This document shows positions 43,360 through 55,295 of a stretch of DNA of 64,000 bases, in pieces. The notes under the pieces were generated by a model. It was not told where the DNA came from and made no database searches. It was given only the letters and a program-made list of their open reading frames with translations. Source of the DNA: Coniella vitis (lineage: Eukaryota > Ascomycota > Sordariomycetes > Diaporthales > Schizoparmaceae). The position numbers were made by a program, and so were the translations under genes. The DNA is taken from contig WUJK01000003.1 in the NCBI GenBank assembly GCA_011317545.1, positions 930,001-994,000 on the forward strand, given 5' to 3'. Each line of letters starts with the position of its first letter. Position 1 is the first letter of the stretch.

Positions 43360-46300
43360 TTAAGCCTTGACAATCTTGCAAACAAGATCGGTACCATCGA
43401 CAGAGTCTCCCTCGCGAACTTGGAGTCCCGAGACCTTGCCGTTGTGAGGAGCGGTAATGGACATTTCCTAAAGGTGAGCGCATCATGTTAGCATTCACGC
43501 GTTGTTTTTCTTCCATCTCAACACGCCCTTCACACATGGCGGCAGAGCCACTCATTGGACCAAGGGGGGCGTGACTTACCATCTTCATAGCGCTCAACAC
43601 AGCAAGAGGGTCACCCTTCTTGACCTCTGATCCTTCATGGACCCGGAGCTCGACCAGCACGCCTGCCATTGGAGCACCAACTTGACTCGAGTCGGTGGGG
43701 TCGGCCTTGGGCCTTGTGACGTTCTCAACCGAAGCCTTCTTGTCATCGGTAGTGACTTGGCGCACTTCCCCATTGACCTCCCAGAAGACTTCACGCTGAC
43801 CAGTGTGCTCACTCAGTGGGCCGATAGCCAACAGCTTCAGGATCAGCACCTTGCCCTTCTCCAACTCGACGTGGAACTCCTCGCCAATCTCCGTCTTGGC
43901 CAGGAACTTCTGCGTCTGCAGCACTGACAGGTCACCAAACTTCTGGGTGAACTGCTTGTACTCATCAAAGACCTTGGGGTACATGACGTACGAGGCGACA
44001 TCGCACTCGTCGACCGTACCATACTTGTTTGCCAGATCTTTGCGGACCTTGGCAAAGTCCACAGGCTCCAAGTACAGACCAGGGCGCTTGTCCATCTTTC
44101 TGCGGCCGCGGAGGGCGTCGGAGCGGAGAGGCTCAGGGAACCCTCCGTAAGGCTGACCCATCAGGCCTTCGAAGAACTCCAAGACCGAGCCGGGGAAGTC
44201 GAGCTCCTTGGCACGAGCCTTGACATCGTCGGGGCCAAGCTTGTTGGACACCATGAACTGAGCAAGGTCACCAACAACCTTGGAAGTTGGCGTAACCTTG
44301 ACAATGTCACCAAGCAGATAGTTTGCCTGCTCGTAGGCCTTCTTGGTCTCCAGCCATTTGGAGCCAAGGCCGAGTTGCTGAGCCTGGAACATCATGTTGG
44401 TGAGCTGACCACCGGGGATCTCGTGCTCGTACACCTCAGGGTCAGGGCCAGCAAGGTGAGCCTCGAAAGGCGAGTAAAGCAGACGCAACTGTTGCCAGTA
44501 CGTGTCAAGAGCCCGGACGTGCTGGACGTTCAGACCGGGGTCGAGGTCGCTGCCCTCGAGAGATGCAAGCAGGGCGTTGATGCTGGGCTGAGAAGTCATA
44601 CCAGACATGCTGTCGCTGCATGCATCAACAGCATCCGCACCAGCCTCGGCACAGGCAACCATGGATGCAACACCGGTACCAGCCGAGTCGTGCGTGTGGA
44701 CGTGAATGGGCAGGTCAGGGTACTTCTTGCGGATAGCACCAATGAGCTGTCTGGCAGCAAAAGGCTTCAGAACACCCGCCATGTCCTTGATGCCCAGAAC
44801 GTGAATCTTGAGGGCAACAAGCTTGTCAACCAAGTCCAGGTAGTATGGCAGGTTGTATTTCTTTGCAGGGTTCAGGGAGTCACCGCTGTAGCAGACGGTA
44901 CCCTCAACCACACCACCCGCCTTGTGGACGGCCTTGATACCAACCTCGAGCTGGTCAATGTCGTTCAAGGCATCGAAAACACGGAAAATGTCAATACCGT
45001 TGTCCTTGGCTTGCTTGACAAAGTGGTCAATGGCATTGTCCGGCAGAGAGGAGTATGCAACACCGTTGGCACCACGGAGAAGCATCTGGAAGGGGATGTT
45101 GGGAATGAGCTTGCGCATCTTTCGCAATCTGTCCCAGGGGTCTTCGTAGAGGAAGCGCATGGCCACGTCAAAGGTGGCTCCTCCCCAGCATTCCAAGCTG
45201 TAGAGGTTCGACAAGGCATGGCTAGTCTCCTTGGCAATGCCGCAGAGATCGACCGTTCGCACGCGCGTGGCGAGGAGCGACTGGTGAGCATCTCTCCAAG
45301 TGGTATCCATGATCAAGCAGCCCTTGTACTGGCGGACAGCCTTGGCAAAGGCCTCAGGGCCCTGCTCCAAAATGATGCTACGCCAGCCCTTGGTGCTAGG
45401 TGACGAGACATCGAGCTTGTTACCAGACTTGTCGAGGAGCTCTGGCAGAATAATATCACCCTTGAACTTGGGGTCACCCACCTGGCCCTTGATGCTGCTA
45501 CCGTTGACAAGAAGGTCACTCAGGTATGCCAACAGCTTCTGGGCACGGTTCTGCGAGCCAATAAGGTCAAAGAGTTGAGGAGTATCGTCAATGAAAGTCG
45601 TCCAGCAGTTGCCATCAATGAATGTCGGGTGGTTGAGCAGAGAAAGGAGGAAGGGAATGTTGGTCTTGACACCGCGAATACGGAACTCGACCAGAGCGCG
45701 CAAAACCTTGCGGCGAGCAATCTCGTATGTAGAGCCATGGCAAGTGCACTTGACCAACATGGAGTCATAGTATGGGGTAATGACGGCGCCAGCAAAGCCG
45801 TTACCACCGTCCAGGCGGACTCCGTTACCACCAGCAGAACGGTAGACTTCAATGCGGCCAGTGTCGGGCTGGAAGTTCTTGGCGGGGTCCTCGGTCGTGA
45901 TACGGCACTGGATGGCGAAACCACGGGTGGAAATGCGGTCCTGGGTCAAGCCCAGCTGCTGGAGTGTTGCACCGGCAGCAATCTGGATCTGTGCGGCGAC
46001 AATGTCGATACCGGTAATCTCCTCGGTGATTGTGTGTTCGACCTGGATACGAGGGTTGATCTCGATAAAGTAGTAGCGGTTCTGCTGGTCGACTAGGAAC
46101 TCGGCGGTACCTGCATTGCGGTAGTTGACCGACTTGGCCAGTCTGACGGCATCGTTCAGGATGGCGTCTCGCACTTCGATAGGCAGGTCCTTGGCTGGAG
46201 CAATCTCCACCACCTTTTGGTGTCTCCGCTGGACGGAACAGTCACGCTCGTACAAGTGAACCAGGTTGCCGTGGTTGTCACCGAGCAATTGGACCTCAAT

Positions 46301-47778
46301 GTGCTTGGGCTTGTCCAGGAATCGCTCGACGAAGACAGTTCCATTGCCGAAGGCGGACTTGGCTTCCGAGGTAGCTCGCTCAAAGGACTCCTGGAGCGAT
46401 TCCTCATCACGGACGACACGCATGCCACGTCCACCACCTCCATAGGCGGCCTTGATAATGACAGGGAAGCCGTATTGGTCCGTGAAGGCCTTGACCTCCT
46501 CATACGTCTCGACCGCACCCTCGGTTCCGGGAACTACAGGAACATTGGCGGCGATGGCAACCTTGCGGGCCGAGACCTTGTCACCTAGGCCGTCAATTAC
46601 CTCGGGCGAGGGTCCAATGAACTAGTTTGCAGGCATGGGCGTGTCAGCTCCAATTTCATTGGTGCAGAGCAAATTATAGCTTGCAGCTCGCAGCTTGCAG
46701 GCGCTGAAGCAAACTCACAATAAGGCCAGCCTTCTCAACATTCCGGGCAAACTCGGCATTCTCGGATAAGAAGCCATATCCTTTTCGTCGTCGGCCAGTC
46801 AGTCAACGCACTCCAATGCAATAGTTTTGATCTTTCATCATGTAATCGGGTACTAGAAGTCTTTTCCGCGGGCTTCGACAGGGGTGTTGTACTAACCAGG
46901 GTGGATCATCTGGGCTCCGTGCTCCTTTGCGATTTTGATAATCTCGTCTCCAGCGAGATAAGCGCCGACTGGCTTGTATTGGCCTCGCTTTCCAATGACG
47001 TAGGCTTCATCGGCCTCTGTTGTCCAGCAGCACAGTCAGTAACTCAACCATGACTATTTGTTGGGATACACTCGGCTAAGGACGTGTCGGGAGAAGGGGA
47101 AGAATCGATCGTACTCTGCCGGTGCATGCTCAGACGGTCCTCATAACTAGAGTGAATGAATTAGCACCGCGGAAACAATCGAGTCATGCAGGACCAAGGA
47201 TATGGACTCACCTGAAGACAGCAATGGTGTGGAGCGAGAGCTCGTGGGCCTGCGAAACGGAGGCTGTCAGGATTGCTTCACAATTGTAGGTTCCAGGGAA
47301 TGCTATGATGCACTTACCGTACGGAAAATCTATAGGACGGAAAGTTGTGCTTGTCAGTCGCGCATTACCACAGACTTACAACAGGCCCATAGAGCTCTCT
47401 AATGAGCAACTTACACGAATGGCTGCAGCAAGTCAGCTATCAATACAGCGAAGCAAAGGTTTTGGGTGAACACTTACGAATTTCTCCTCGGTTGGCAACT
47501 GTTGGTGTAGAGGAAAAGACCCATGGTTAGCTGGAGTTGAGCGAACAAAGGCATCAGAGCAATGTGCATGCTTGCTTCTGCTGGCAGAACACTTCTAGAC
47601 TGTGCAGCAGTTGCAAACACCAGCACATGCCCAACAGTGGCTTGCAAGACTCACCAAGGATCTTGTTCACATGCATGATGGAGCTGTTAGCCCGCATCCT
47701 CTGCACGGTGCGCTGCTCCTTGGGGGCAGCGACATCGTCAAAGACCTCCTCATATTGCTTCTCTGCGAGCTTGTCCAT
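43360..47778 (-). CDS. PYC: Pyruvate carboxylase
   Basis: Biotin enzyme that carboxylates pyruvate to oxaloacetate; fungal forms are cytosolic homotetramers. Ten exons: 47778-47655, 47498-47478, 47422-47415, 47329-47318, 47249-47212, 47146-47115, 47016-46897, 46780-46719, 46621-43580 and 43467-43360, giving 1,188 residues, the normal fungal size. The first spliced stretch reads KIL-VANRGEI-PIR-IFRT-AHELSLHTIAVFS, so exons 3 and 4 are only 8 and 12 nt. Domains in order: biotin carboxylase (ATP-grasp loop KAAYGGGGRGM, EINPRIQVEH), carboxyltransferase (DTTWRDAHQSLLATR) and biotinyl carrier with the AMKM-EM motif (K1152), which is split by the last intron. No mitochondrial presequence is seen. 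MPC1 is the next gene upstream on the same strand. Confidence 0.97.
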
Positions 47779-50620
47779 GTTGAAAGCCTGTTGACTGGCA
47801 AAGCTTCAGAGCAGTCGAGACAGCAATTGAGCAGCAATGGCTCTGTCGCAAGGCAAATCACGACAGCGCAAGATGAGGAGGGGATGCCAGAGGGAGGGGG
47901 TGCAGGTCAATGATGGAGTAGGGTGGGCAGGACAAGGCGCTGCCAGTGACAATGGGAGCTCTGAGCTTCCCTGGGTGCCTCTTTGCTGGGTAACGGGTGA
48001 GGCCGAATGTTGATGAGAGAAGAAGAGGAGTGCGGTTCAAGAATGTTGGGTTGGCAGGACAGCAGGAGGGCAGGAGGGAATAAAAGTCTCCAGCTCTTGA
48101 GTGTTATAGTAGGTACCTGCTATGTACAAGGCAGGCAAGAAGTACCCAGGTACAGCGGGGTGGTGGGCACCTTGGAGCAATTGAGATGGAGGGGGAGGGG
48201 GAGGGGCTTTGCCCTTGCTCCTGCTGTTGCGCTTGGCTCCTAGGCTAGGCTGAGCAAGTACCTAGTTACTTGAGTACGTTACCAACTGCTACTATGTACT
48301 TATGTACACAGCAGCAGGATGCTCGGTAATGGCCGATGCTTCACTTTCTCGCCATCACCTTACCCAGCTACTGTTGAGCGCATGTGCTCTGCTCAAGAAC
48401 TATTTCCGCCAACCTCATCACTCATATTGACACAACAAAACCCGCCGTTCGCTGCCGTCCCAGCTGCGGTTGCTGGCCCACGCCCGCCCATGGCTTGTTG
48501 GTAAGTCCTCTACATAGTATTGTGCCGTTTGCGCCGGACCCAGATGTCCGCCTCGTCTGGTTGAAATCTGGGAGTGGCTGAAGGCTGGACTCGGTGACTT
48601 GTGCGTGTCCCCTGCCAAGGTAGTATTGTTCCAACTAATCCATCTCTACATAGTACAGATCCTGCCAAGGCTTTCTCCAAGAAGCGCGTCCCGCTGCTGC
48701 GAGAGACGGCCTCTTGCTCGTCCGCGTCTATTATGTACAGAGTATCTGCGCCTGAGATGCTGTGACGCACTCTCGTTTTGACTCAGAAAGAAATTAAGTG
48801 GGCCGAGTCTCGCCATGCCACAAGAGGAAACGAGCTATCATAGTCCCGCGCCGAGCTTCGCCCAACCACAACACCGCGATAGCTGCTGATATGCGAGACA
48901 GCTGCTGCAATACCACCTGGGGTCGAACAGGCCTGCTATACACATGCCCAGCCCCCACGGGGCAGCACCGTCTGTTTTCTCGTGCATGCTGTCGAAGCCA
49001 AGAGTCTTGTATGTGGAATGCGCCGCGTATGTATCCGGGCGCCGTGTCAACATAGTATCTCGAGCGTGTATCACAATTTTGGACTCGTGGCGCCCAGGAC
49101 CGATTCGACAAGCCTGCCAAGTCCACAGGCGAACCTCAAAGATGCGGGCATCCACCGCCCATCAGCGGGTTTAGCCCCTCTCAGTGTACTACTGGCCACG
49201 CTTGTCGTGTCATCGCGATTGACAATATTATTTTTAGCCTCTTTTTTTCCCCTCTATTTTATTCCAGGCATTGGCCGGGACGCCGAGGAGAACCGGGCCA
49301 GTCTGTGCTCAGCTGTGTTTGCACTTCATCAATTTCCATGGAATAACCCGTTGACAAAGGAAACAGCGCTGCTGCCATTAAGTTTTTGTTGCCCTCATGA
49401 CTCTTGAACTTTTCTCACCCTAGAAGGTCATGGTGTACTTTTCTCGCCGACGTCGGCATGTGAAGGCGCATTGGCCGGGCGCGAAAAGGCGAGGGTTTGA
49501 CCCCTGGCGTCGCAATCCATTCGGCCGGTAAAAATGCCTCGGTTACGATATTGTTTGTTGATCTTTTCGCATCATCAAGATCAAGTCGGGGTTTTTTTTC
49601 TGGACGGAGAATGCCTTATCTTTTTGTGATTCAAGGAAACTAGGATCTGATCGAACAGATTCGACATAGTAGCCTTGTTATGGCCAACGGCTGGAAGTGT
49701 TACCATTGGCTACCCTACCTGGTCCTTTACTACTATGTACATAGTATGTCCAGGGTCAACAGATTTTGAGCATCTACTGCTATGATGTACGCCATCAATT
49801 TGTACTACCGGAGTGAGAGACATTCTGACGCCCCCCATCGCCAACGCCTTTCGCTCAATTATATCGCCAGCGGACAAAGCCCTGCTCGGACCCTGTGTTG
49901 TTGATGCTACACACAAGGTTGCGGACGCACTCGTCAGGCCAACAATCCGCCAAGACTCCTTGAAGCATTATCGAGTTGATAAATAGCCTTGGCGATGCGG
50001 CCGTCCTGAACAACCGTGTCACTGCCGGCTCGACGTGTGTCGAATCCTCGGCGGCAAGAATGATTTGGCCCGCCATGATGCAGACGCACCTCCTCCATTG
50101 GGAAGACTTTAATGGGATCAGCCCTTGAAGGTGCTCGAGTGCGGCTTGGATCAGGAATCCGAAGAACCGCTTAGACTCTTGTGTGGGCAATAGTGTCTTG
50201 CGTAAAGCTTGGCCAATACCACCCAGCCTTCCTCACATTCTGGGGTTGAGCCGCATCAACGGGTGTTTGTTGAGGTATGTTGATAACAAGTACTTTACAA
50301 GCGAAGGCACCAAGACCGCGAATCTGACCCACCGGTCTGTCTGGTCTGTCCGTTCGCTCTCTTTCCATACCGGATCTGCACTGTGCAGCAGTAGCACCAG
50401 ACATGCTCGACTCGGCGGCTCCTTGATGCCCTCCCAAGATGCACAAAACACACTTCGTCAAGCGCGCCAGCTCTGAGACTTTCCGCCTCGCATTCCTGCA
50501 GATGGTTACCCCCTCTTTTTTTCGCAGATCCTGAACCTTATGTTATGACACCGAATAACCCCTGTCTCTCCTCCTCCTCCTCCTCCTCCTCCTCCCTCTT
50601 TTCTTTGTATGTGTCCTACA
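47779..50620. other. Intergenic: pyruvate carboxylase promoter to MPC1 3' end
   Basis: About 2.8 kb without a convincing gene. It contains a G-rich tract at 48187-48206 and six sites of the ACATAGTA/TACTATGT motif, including the 16-bp palindrome TACTATGTACATAGTA at 49731-49746. CTC repeats at 50568-50596 lie next to the MPC1 stop. Confidence 0.55.
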
Positions 50621-51614
50621 TCACTTGCCCACAGCAGCCTCGACCTTCTTGACCCCCTCCTTGACGCTCTCCTTGGCCGCCGCGGCGCCCTCTTTGGCCT
50701 TTTCCAGCACCAGCTCGCCCGACGCAATCGCCTTTGCCCGACCGCCATTGTAGTGCCAGTTATACCACCGCCAGCCTTGCGTCAGCTGGGAGCCCTCGTT
50801 GATGAAGTGGCAGGCGAAAAGGAGGTAGTTGCGCGGCGTAACGGCCAAGGCGTAGCGCATGAAGGTCGCAGAATAGACGGTCAGGGCGCCCGTCATGGAT
50901 CCGGAGATGCTATTGTTTCACCAAGACAAGGAAAGTTGGTTAGCAAGATGGAATGGCGGGCAACTGGCTGTGGATGGATGCTGCTGGTGAAAGAAGAAGA
51001 TGGTGTTGATGATACGGATGGTGGAAAGAACACAATATTCTGACATACAGCTCAGGGGACTTCTGTGTGTCCATGACGGCGGCAATGGGGATGCCAAAGT
51101 TGGAGACTGGACCCCAGAAGTCTGGCGCGTTTGTAGAGAGTCAATCGTCAGTATGAACCTATGGGTGTAGGCGCCTCACGGTGCCAGGATATGGCATCCT
51201 TGTGACATTTTGCTGCTTAAGGTTTGTATCATCATCTCGTGGGCCGCGCAAGACGACCTGCGACCTTTGTCGCTGCGGTTTCGGTTGCGAAACCACAATA
51301 CTCCGGCCGCTCGCAGCCCATCTCCCTTTGGATGGTCCGCAACCTTGATCAAAACTCTTGGAATTGTCTCCAATGTGCCGTCAGGGGGACAAAATATCTT
51401 ATCTCGTAGCAACCACTAAAGAGACCACAAGAGAAAACCGAATCTCCAATCCTCCCCATCTCATCTCGTCCGAGCCGGGGCAGGCGCACGAAGCAAAACG
51501 CATCGGAGAACCCGGATGAAGAGAGAGGACATTACACGTACGCGTGGAACAAATGTAGTCGGCATACTTGTTGGAGCGAATCTTGGCGTTAATCGACTTC
51601 ACGAGGGCTGCCAT
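50621..51614 (-). CDS. MPC1: Mitochondrial pyruvate carrier subunit 1
   Basis: Inner-membrane subunit of the heterodimer that brings cytosolic pyruvate into the matrix. Exons 51614-51542, 51121-51049 and 50909-50621 give 144 residues. The spliced protein begins MAALVKSINAKIRSNKYADYICSTHFWGPVSNFGIP and contains TGALTVYSATFMRYALAV and NYLLFACHFINEGSQLTQG, which define MPC1. Intron 1 (420 bp) is long for this contig. The last about 40 residues form a Lys/Ala/Glu-rich amphipathic tail (EKAKEGAAAAKESVKEGVKK) not found in yeast or animal MPC1. The next gene downstream on the same strand is pyruvate carboxylase, so two competing fates of cytosolic pyruvate are encoded side by side. Confidence 0.95.
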
Positions 51615-52223
51615 CTTTGCCGGTCAAGAACGTGCATTTGAATACAACGCACTGCACTAACAAAGTATTCAGGGAGGAGAGAGAGCAGAAGTAAGAGAGT
51701 GGGAGAGTGTAATTCGGAAGCAGCTTGAGATCGTGGCGGGCAATTGCGTAGGTGGGTTCGGGATTGACAGTCTGGTGGAGTTCTGGGGTTTTTGGGGTAG
51801 CTTCGCAGGGTTCGGTAGCTCATAGGCTGGGCCTGGCTGGGCCTGGCTGGCTCCATGGCTCTATTGGGCGTTGTTGCACGGAGAGGGATGCAGTGCGCCA
51901 AGTACCGGCAAAGTCCATCGACGAAGACGTACAGCAAAAGCAGTGTGCAAAATACTAGAGAAATCTACACACCTGAAGTTCGCGTCTTTCAAGTGGGCAA
52001 AGGCACTGCTTGCGACAATTTTCATCATGTCTTGGGTCTGGACAAGCGCATCCAGCAACAAGTCCTTGGTCTCCATCTACGCTATGTATGGTACAACAAC
52101 TTTGCCAGCTTCCTTGATTTCTGATTCTGAATTTTGCAAAAACCTCCAAACGCCCAGAATTGCCCCTTTCTCTCAATATCAGACTAATGAAGCGCGCATG
52201 TTTTCGAGTATTATATTCGGTAA
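51615..52223. other. Intergenic: MPC1 promoter and SmB 3' flank
   Basis: About 600 bases; contains the MPC1 5' region and SmB 3' UTR. No gene or repeat of note. Confidence 0.6.
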
Positions 52224-53210
52224 TTATCGGCGGGGAGGAGGGTTGAAGCCGGCTGGAGGTTGGCCGCCTGGCGCGCCCGGGAAGCCAGGAGGAAACTGGC
52301 CACCAGGTGCGCCTGGAAAGCCAGCAGGAGGGAATGCGCCAGGTGCGCCGGGGAAGCCTGGAGGAGCTGATGGTTCATCGTTAGCCAAGTCATCAAGTCC
52401 GTAGATGATGAAGTTTGTTACTCACGACCACCGCGGCCCGGGAAGCCAGGAGGACCTCCTTGGAAGCCTGGGAATCCAGGAGGTGGGACGCCGCCAACGC
52501 CAGGAGCAGGACCCTATTTTCGTGTCAGTAAACCTCCACACGCACGAGTCGAAAGCATATACACGCACAGCAAGAGCAATTGGAGCAGCAGCGCCACGAC
52601 CAGCTGGACGCGCGACGCCAGGTCCACCCGTCAATGTTGTCGAGATACCGCCGGTAGTCGACTTGCCCAGTCGTGCGCTAGGATCGGCGGGTGGCGGCGA
52701 CTCGACAGAGAGAGATACGATGTGCTTTCCTCGCAGAATCACCAGGCCAAGGGTGCGCTTCTCCTCTTGCACAACGGTTTGCGCTGCAGAGCCGCCGGCG
52801 CCGGGAGCAGCAGGCTTGTTCTGCTTCTTGGTCTTTCGGAACTCTTCCGTGTCGGCGAGAACGAGGTTCATGTGCTGTCTTCCATGTCAGCGATTGTTCT
52901 TATCATGGTGTGTGATGCGGGAGGTCGCACCTTGTCGAAGGCCAACATCTGCCCAGTCATTTGGCGGCCATCCATCAAGGTGATTCGCATCCGGTAGTTG
53001 ATCTAAGTCGCGTATTAGCAGGGTCGGCAAAGGACGCATGGTCGAAGTGATATGGTAGTCATCGACTCCTATCTATGGGTGTTTTTACGTACGTAACCGG
53101 CCTGGGAACAAGGAGCGCGTTAGCCTATGAATGTCAACCTCGATGCCGCAAGAGACACAGGTGGGAAGCAGCAGGAGACTCACCATCTTGCCTTGCTTGT
53201 TGGTTGCCAT
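52224..53210 (-). CDS. SMB1: Small nuclear ribonucleoprotein SmB
   Basis: Sm-ring subunit of spliceosomal U1, U2, U4 and U5 snRNPs. Exons 53210-53184, 53101-53093, 53002-52931, 52874-52569, 52513-52426 and 52366-52224 give 214 residues. Exon 2 is a 9-nt micro-exon encoding AGY, which makes KM-AGY-INYRMRITL the same length as other SmB proteins. Sm1 motif: RMRITLMDGRQMTGQMLAFDKHMNLVLAD; Sm2: LGLVILRGKHIVSLSV. The C-terminal tail is Pro/Gly-rich, with repeated PPGFPG and PGAPG units and a short arginine-containing end (PPPRR). It is divergent from RPL11 with 421 bases between the start codons. Confidence 0.95.
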
Positions 53211-53631
53211 CTTTGCAACGATCCGCTACAGAGTAGCTTCGCTCTTTGGTTCAAAAATTGCAGCGAAGTCGTGTATGACTTCAGGTGTTTGTCGCGGTCT
53301 CGATAGCTCGTTGGGAAAGCTTTCAAGTCCAGCAGACGGGTTGCAATGTAATTGACTGAGTGCTGGTGTTCAAGCATGAATTTGACGCGCTGCTCTGGTA
53401 GAGGTGATGCCTGCCCGCAACAGACCATGGGCTGGCAAAGCCAGAGCTCGGACCACAGCCATACTTTTCCACTTTCCCAATCGCGGACTAGCGCCGTTCT
53501 GGCCGCACACTTTTTCGATTTTCTTCTAGTTCTTGTCTCCGCATTCTTTTTTTGCTTCTCTCTTGTACTAACCGACAACCACCATCGCCCATCTCGTCAA
53601 TCCTCAGGACCGCTGACGACCATCCATCAAA
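53211..53631. promoter_or_regulatory. Bidirectional promoter of SmB and RPL11
   Basis: The two start codons, at 53210 (-) and 53632 (+), are 421 bases apart with no other gene between them. No canonical TATA is visible. A pyrimidine-rich segment (53510-53570) precedes RPL11, as is common for ribosomal protein genes. Confidence 0.6.
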
Positions 53632-54304
53632 ATGGTAAATACGATTCAATCGACCGTCCGACCGCGAAACGGGAGTACTAACAGCGGCTATGTAGTCTGA
53701 GAAAGCCCAGAACCCCATGCGGGAGCTCCGCATTCAGAAGCTCGTTCTGAACATCTCCGTCGGCGAGTCTGGTGACAGACTGACCCGTGCCGCCAAGGTG
53801 CTTGAGCAGCTGTCTGGTCAGACTCCTGTCTACAGTACGTTGAATCCCGGATCTTCTGAGAGGCGATCGGTTGAACGGAACAAGTGGGAATGACCTCTAA
53901 CACGGTTCTTTTTCTGTCTCTCTACAGGCAAGGCCCGTTACACCGTCCGTACCTTCGGTATCCGCCGTAACGAAAAGATTGCTGTCCACGTCACCGTCCG
54001 TGGCCCCAAGGCTGAGGAGATCCTCGAGCGTGGCCTCAAGGTCAAGGAGTACGAGCTCCGCAAGCGCAACTTCAGCGAGACCGGCAACTTCGGCTTCGGT
54101 ATCTCTGAGCACATCGACCTTGGTATCAAGTACGACCCCGGTATTGGTATCTACGGCATGGACTTCTACTGCTGCATGACCCGCCCCGGTGAGCGCGTTG
54201 TCCGCCGCCGCCGTGCCAAGGGCCGCATCGGTTCTTCCCACCGCATCACCCGCGACGACACCGTCAAGTGGTTCAAGCAGCGCTTCGACGCCATTGTCCG
54301 GTAA
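53632..54304 (+). CDS. RPL11: 60S ribosomal protein L11 (uL5)
   Basis: Large-subunit protein that contacts 5S rRNA. Exons 53632-53634, 53696-53834 and 53928-54304 give 172 residues. The first coding exon is the ATG alone: ATG|GTAAAT, with a perfect TACTAAC branch site at 53676-53682 and TAG acceptor, followed by SEKAQNPMRELRIQKLVLNI. The second join gives TPVYS-KARYTVRTFGIRRNEKIAVH. The protein ends KWFKQRFDAIVR. Length matches eukaryotic uL5 (about 174). The start in the unspliced frame would soon meet a stop, supporting the intron. Confidence 0.97.
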
Positions 54305-55295
54305 ATTCGTCCCAACACGATGGGGGATCGATAGACTCGAAAGAGTGGGCACAACAAAAACCAAAACACAAAACGGAGTTTCTGAGGGCATTTTGACATG
54401 GGACATGGCGTGGCAATGGACTTGATCAGGTTCTGATGGAAAGGGTATCACGGAAGTGTTATATTGGGGTTTCATCCTTTGACGACTCTTTCAGTCGTTC
54501 CTCTAGCTCGCTCTGAAATATCCATCAGTCGAGCTGCGGCCTCAGAGTCCGACCGGCTACCATACCGGCTTCCATTCATGTGATCTGTATCATAATGCTG
54601 CTGAATTCTCGATGTCTTTCATCCACCGTACATGGTCAGAATTGATTCGGGCCAAGTTTATGGTATTGGCCTTGAGGCGAGTTACCACCATGGGCTTTTT
54701 TCACGTGCAAAATGGTTTTCCTCGGGCATGAGCGTAAGGTCGACTAAGCAAAGATGGTTCCTGGACAGAGTCCGGGTTTTGTTCGAGACGGATGAAACGC
54801 CCGTTCAGGGACATATATGGTGTTCACAAGGATCATCGAATTGATGCGCAATCCAGGTCTAATGATCATAATTGATTAGAACATCATCCTTTTAAGAAGA
54901 GTGGCCCTGTTGCAATTGGCAAGATGCAAGATGGACAGTATACTTTGTGCCTCGAGAAGGACAATCGAAAAAGAGAAGCTATTCCCACATAAACAAGCAA
55001 GAAATCAAAGTATAGATTGTTGGTATCTCAGGAAAACAGTTTCATAAAGCCGTCAAAACTCCTTCCCGTCCCATTGTTCGCCGCCATGTTTTGGATATGC
55101 TGGTTTATTAACCACATATGAATCCGTCCATCTGTTTTCCGGTCTCCTCAACTTGAAAAAGCAGCAATTTGTCATCGTCTCTCGTGGAGGATGAATATGC
55201 CATGAAACGCTGTGCCGGTCCAAAGCACGTTGACCACTTCTCTCCCCTGCTTATGACCACGGCTCGTTTCTCGTGCTTGTGGCGCAGCTCGGAGC
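54305..55295. other. Intergenic: 3' flanks of RPL11 and the 55.3-kb gene
   Basis: The flanking genes converge here. No supportable gene or repeat. Confidence 0.55.

Noticed and set aside
44375..45403. 342-codon open frame antisense to pyruvate carboxylase
   Set aside because: It lies entirely opposite a highly conserved enzyme exon and has no family features; GC-rich coding DNA often gives such antisense frames.
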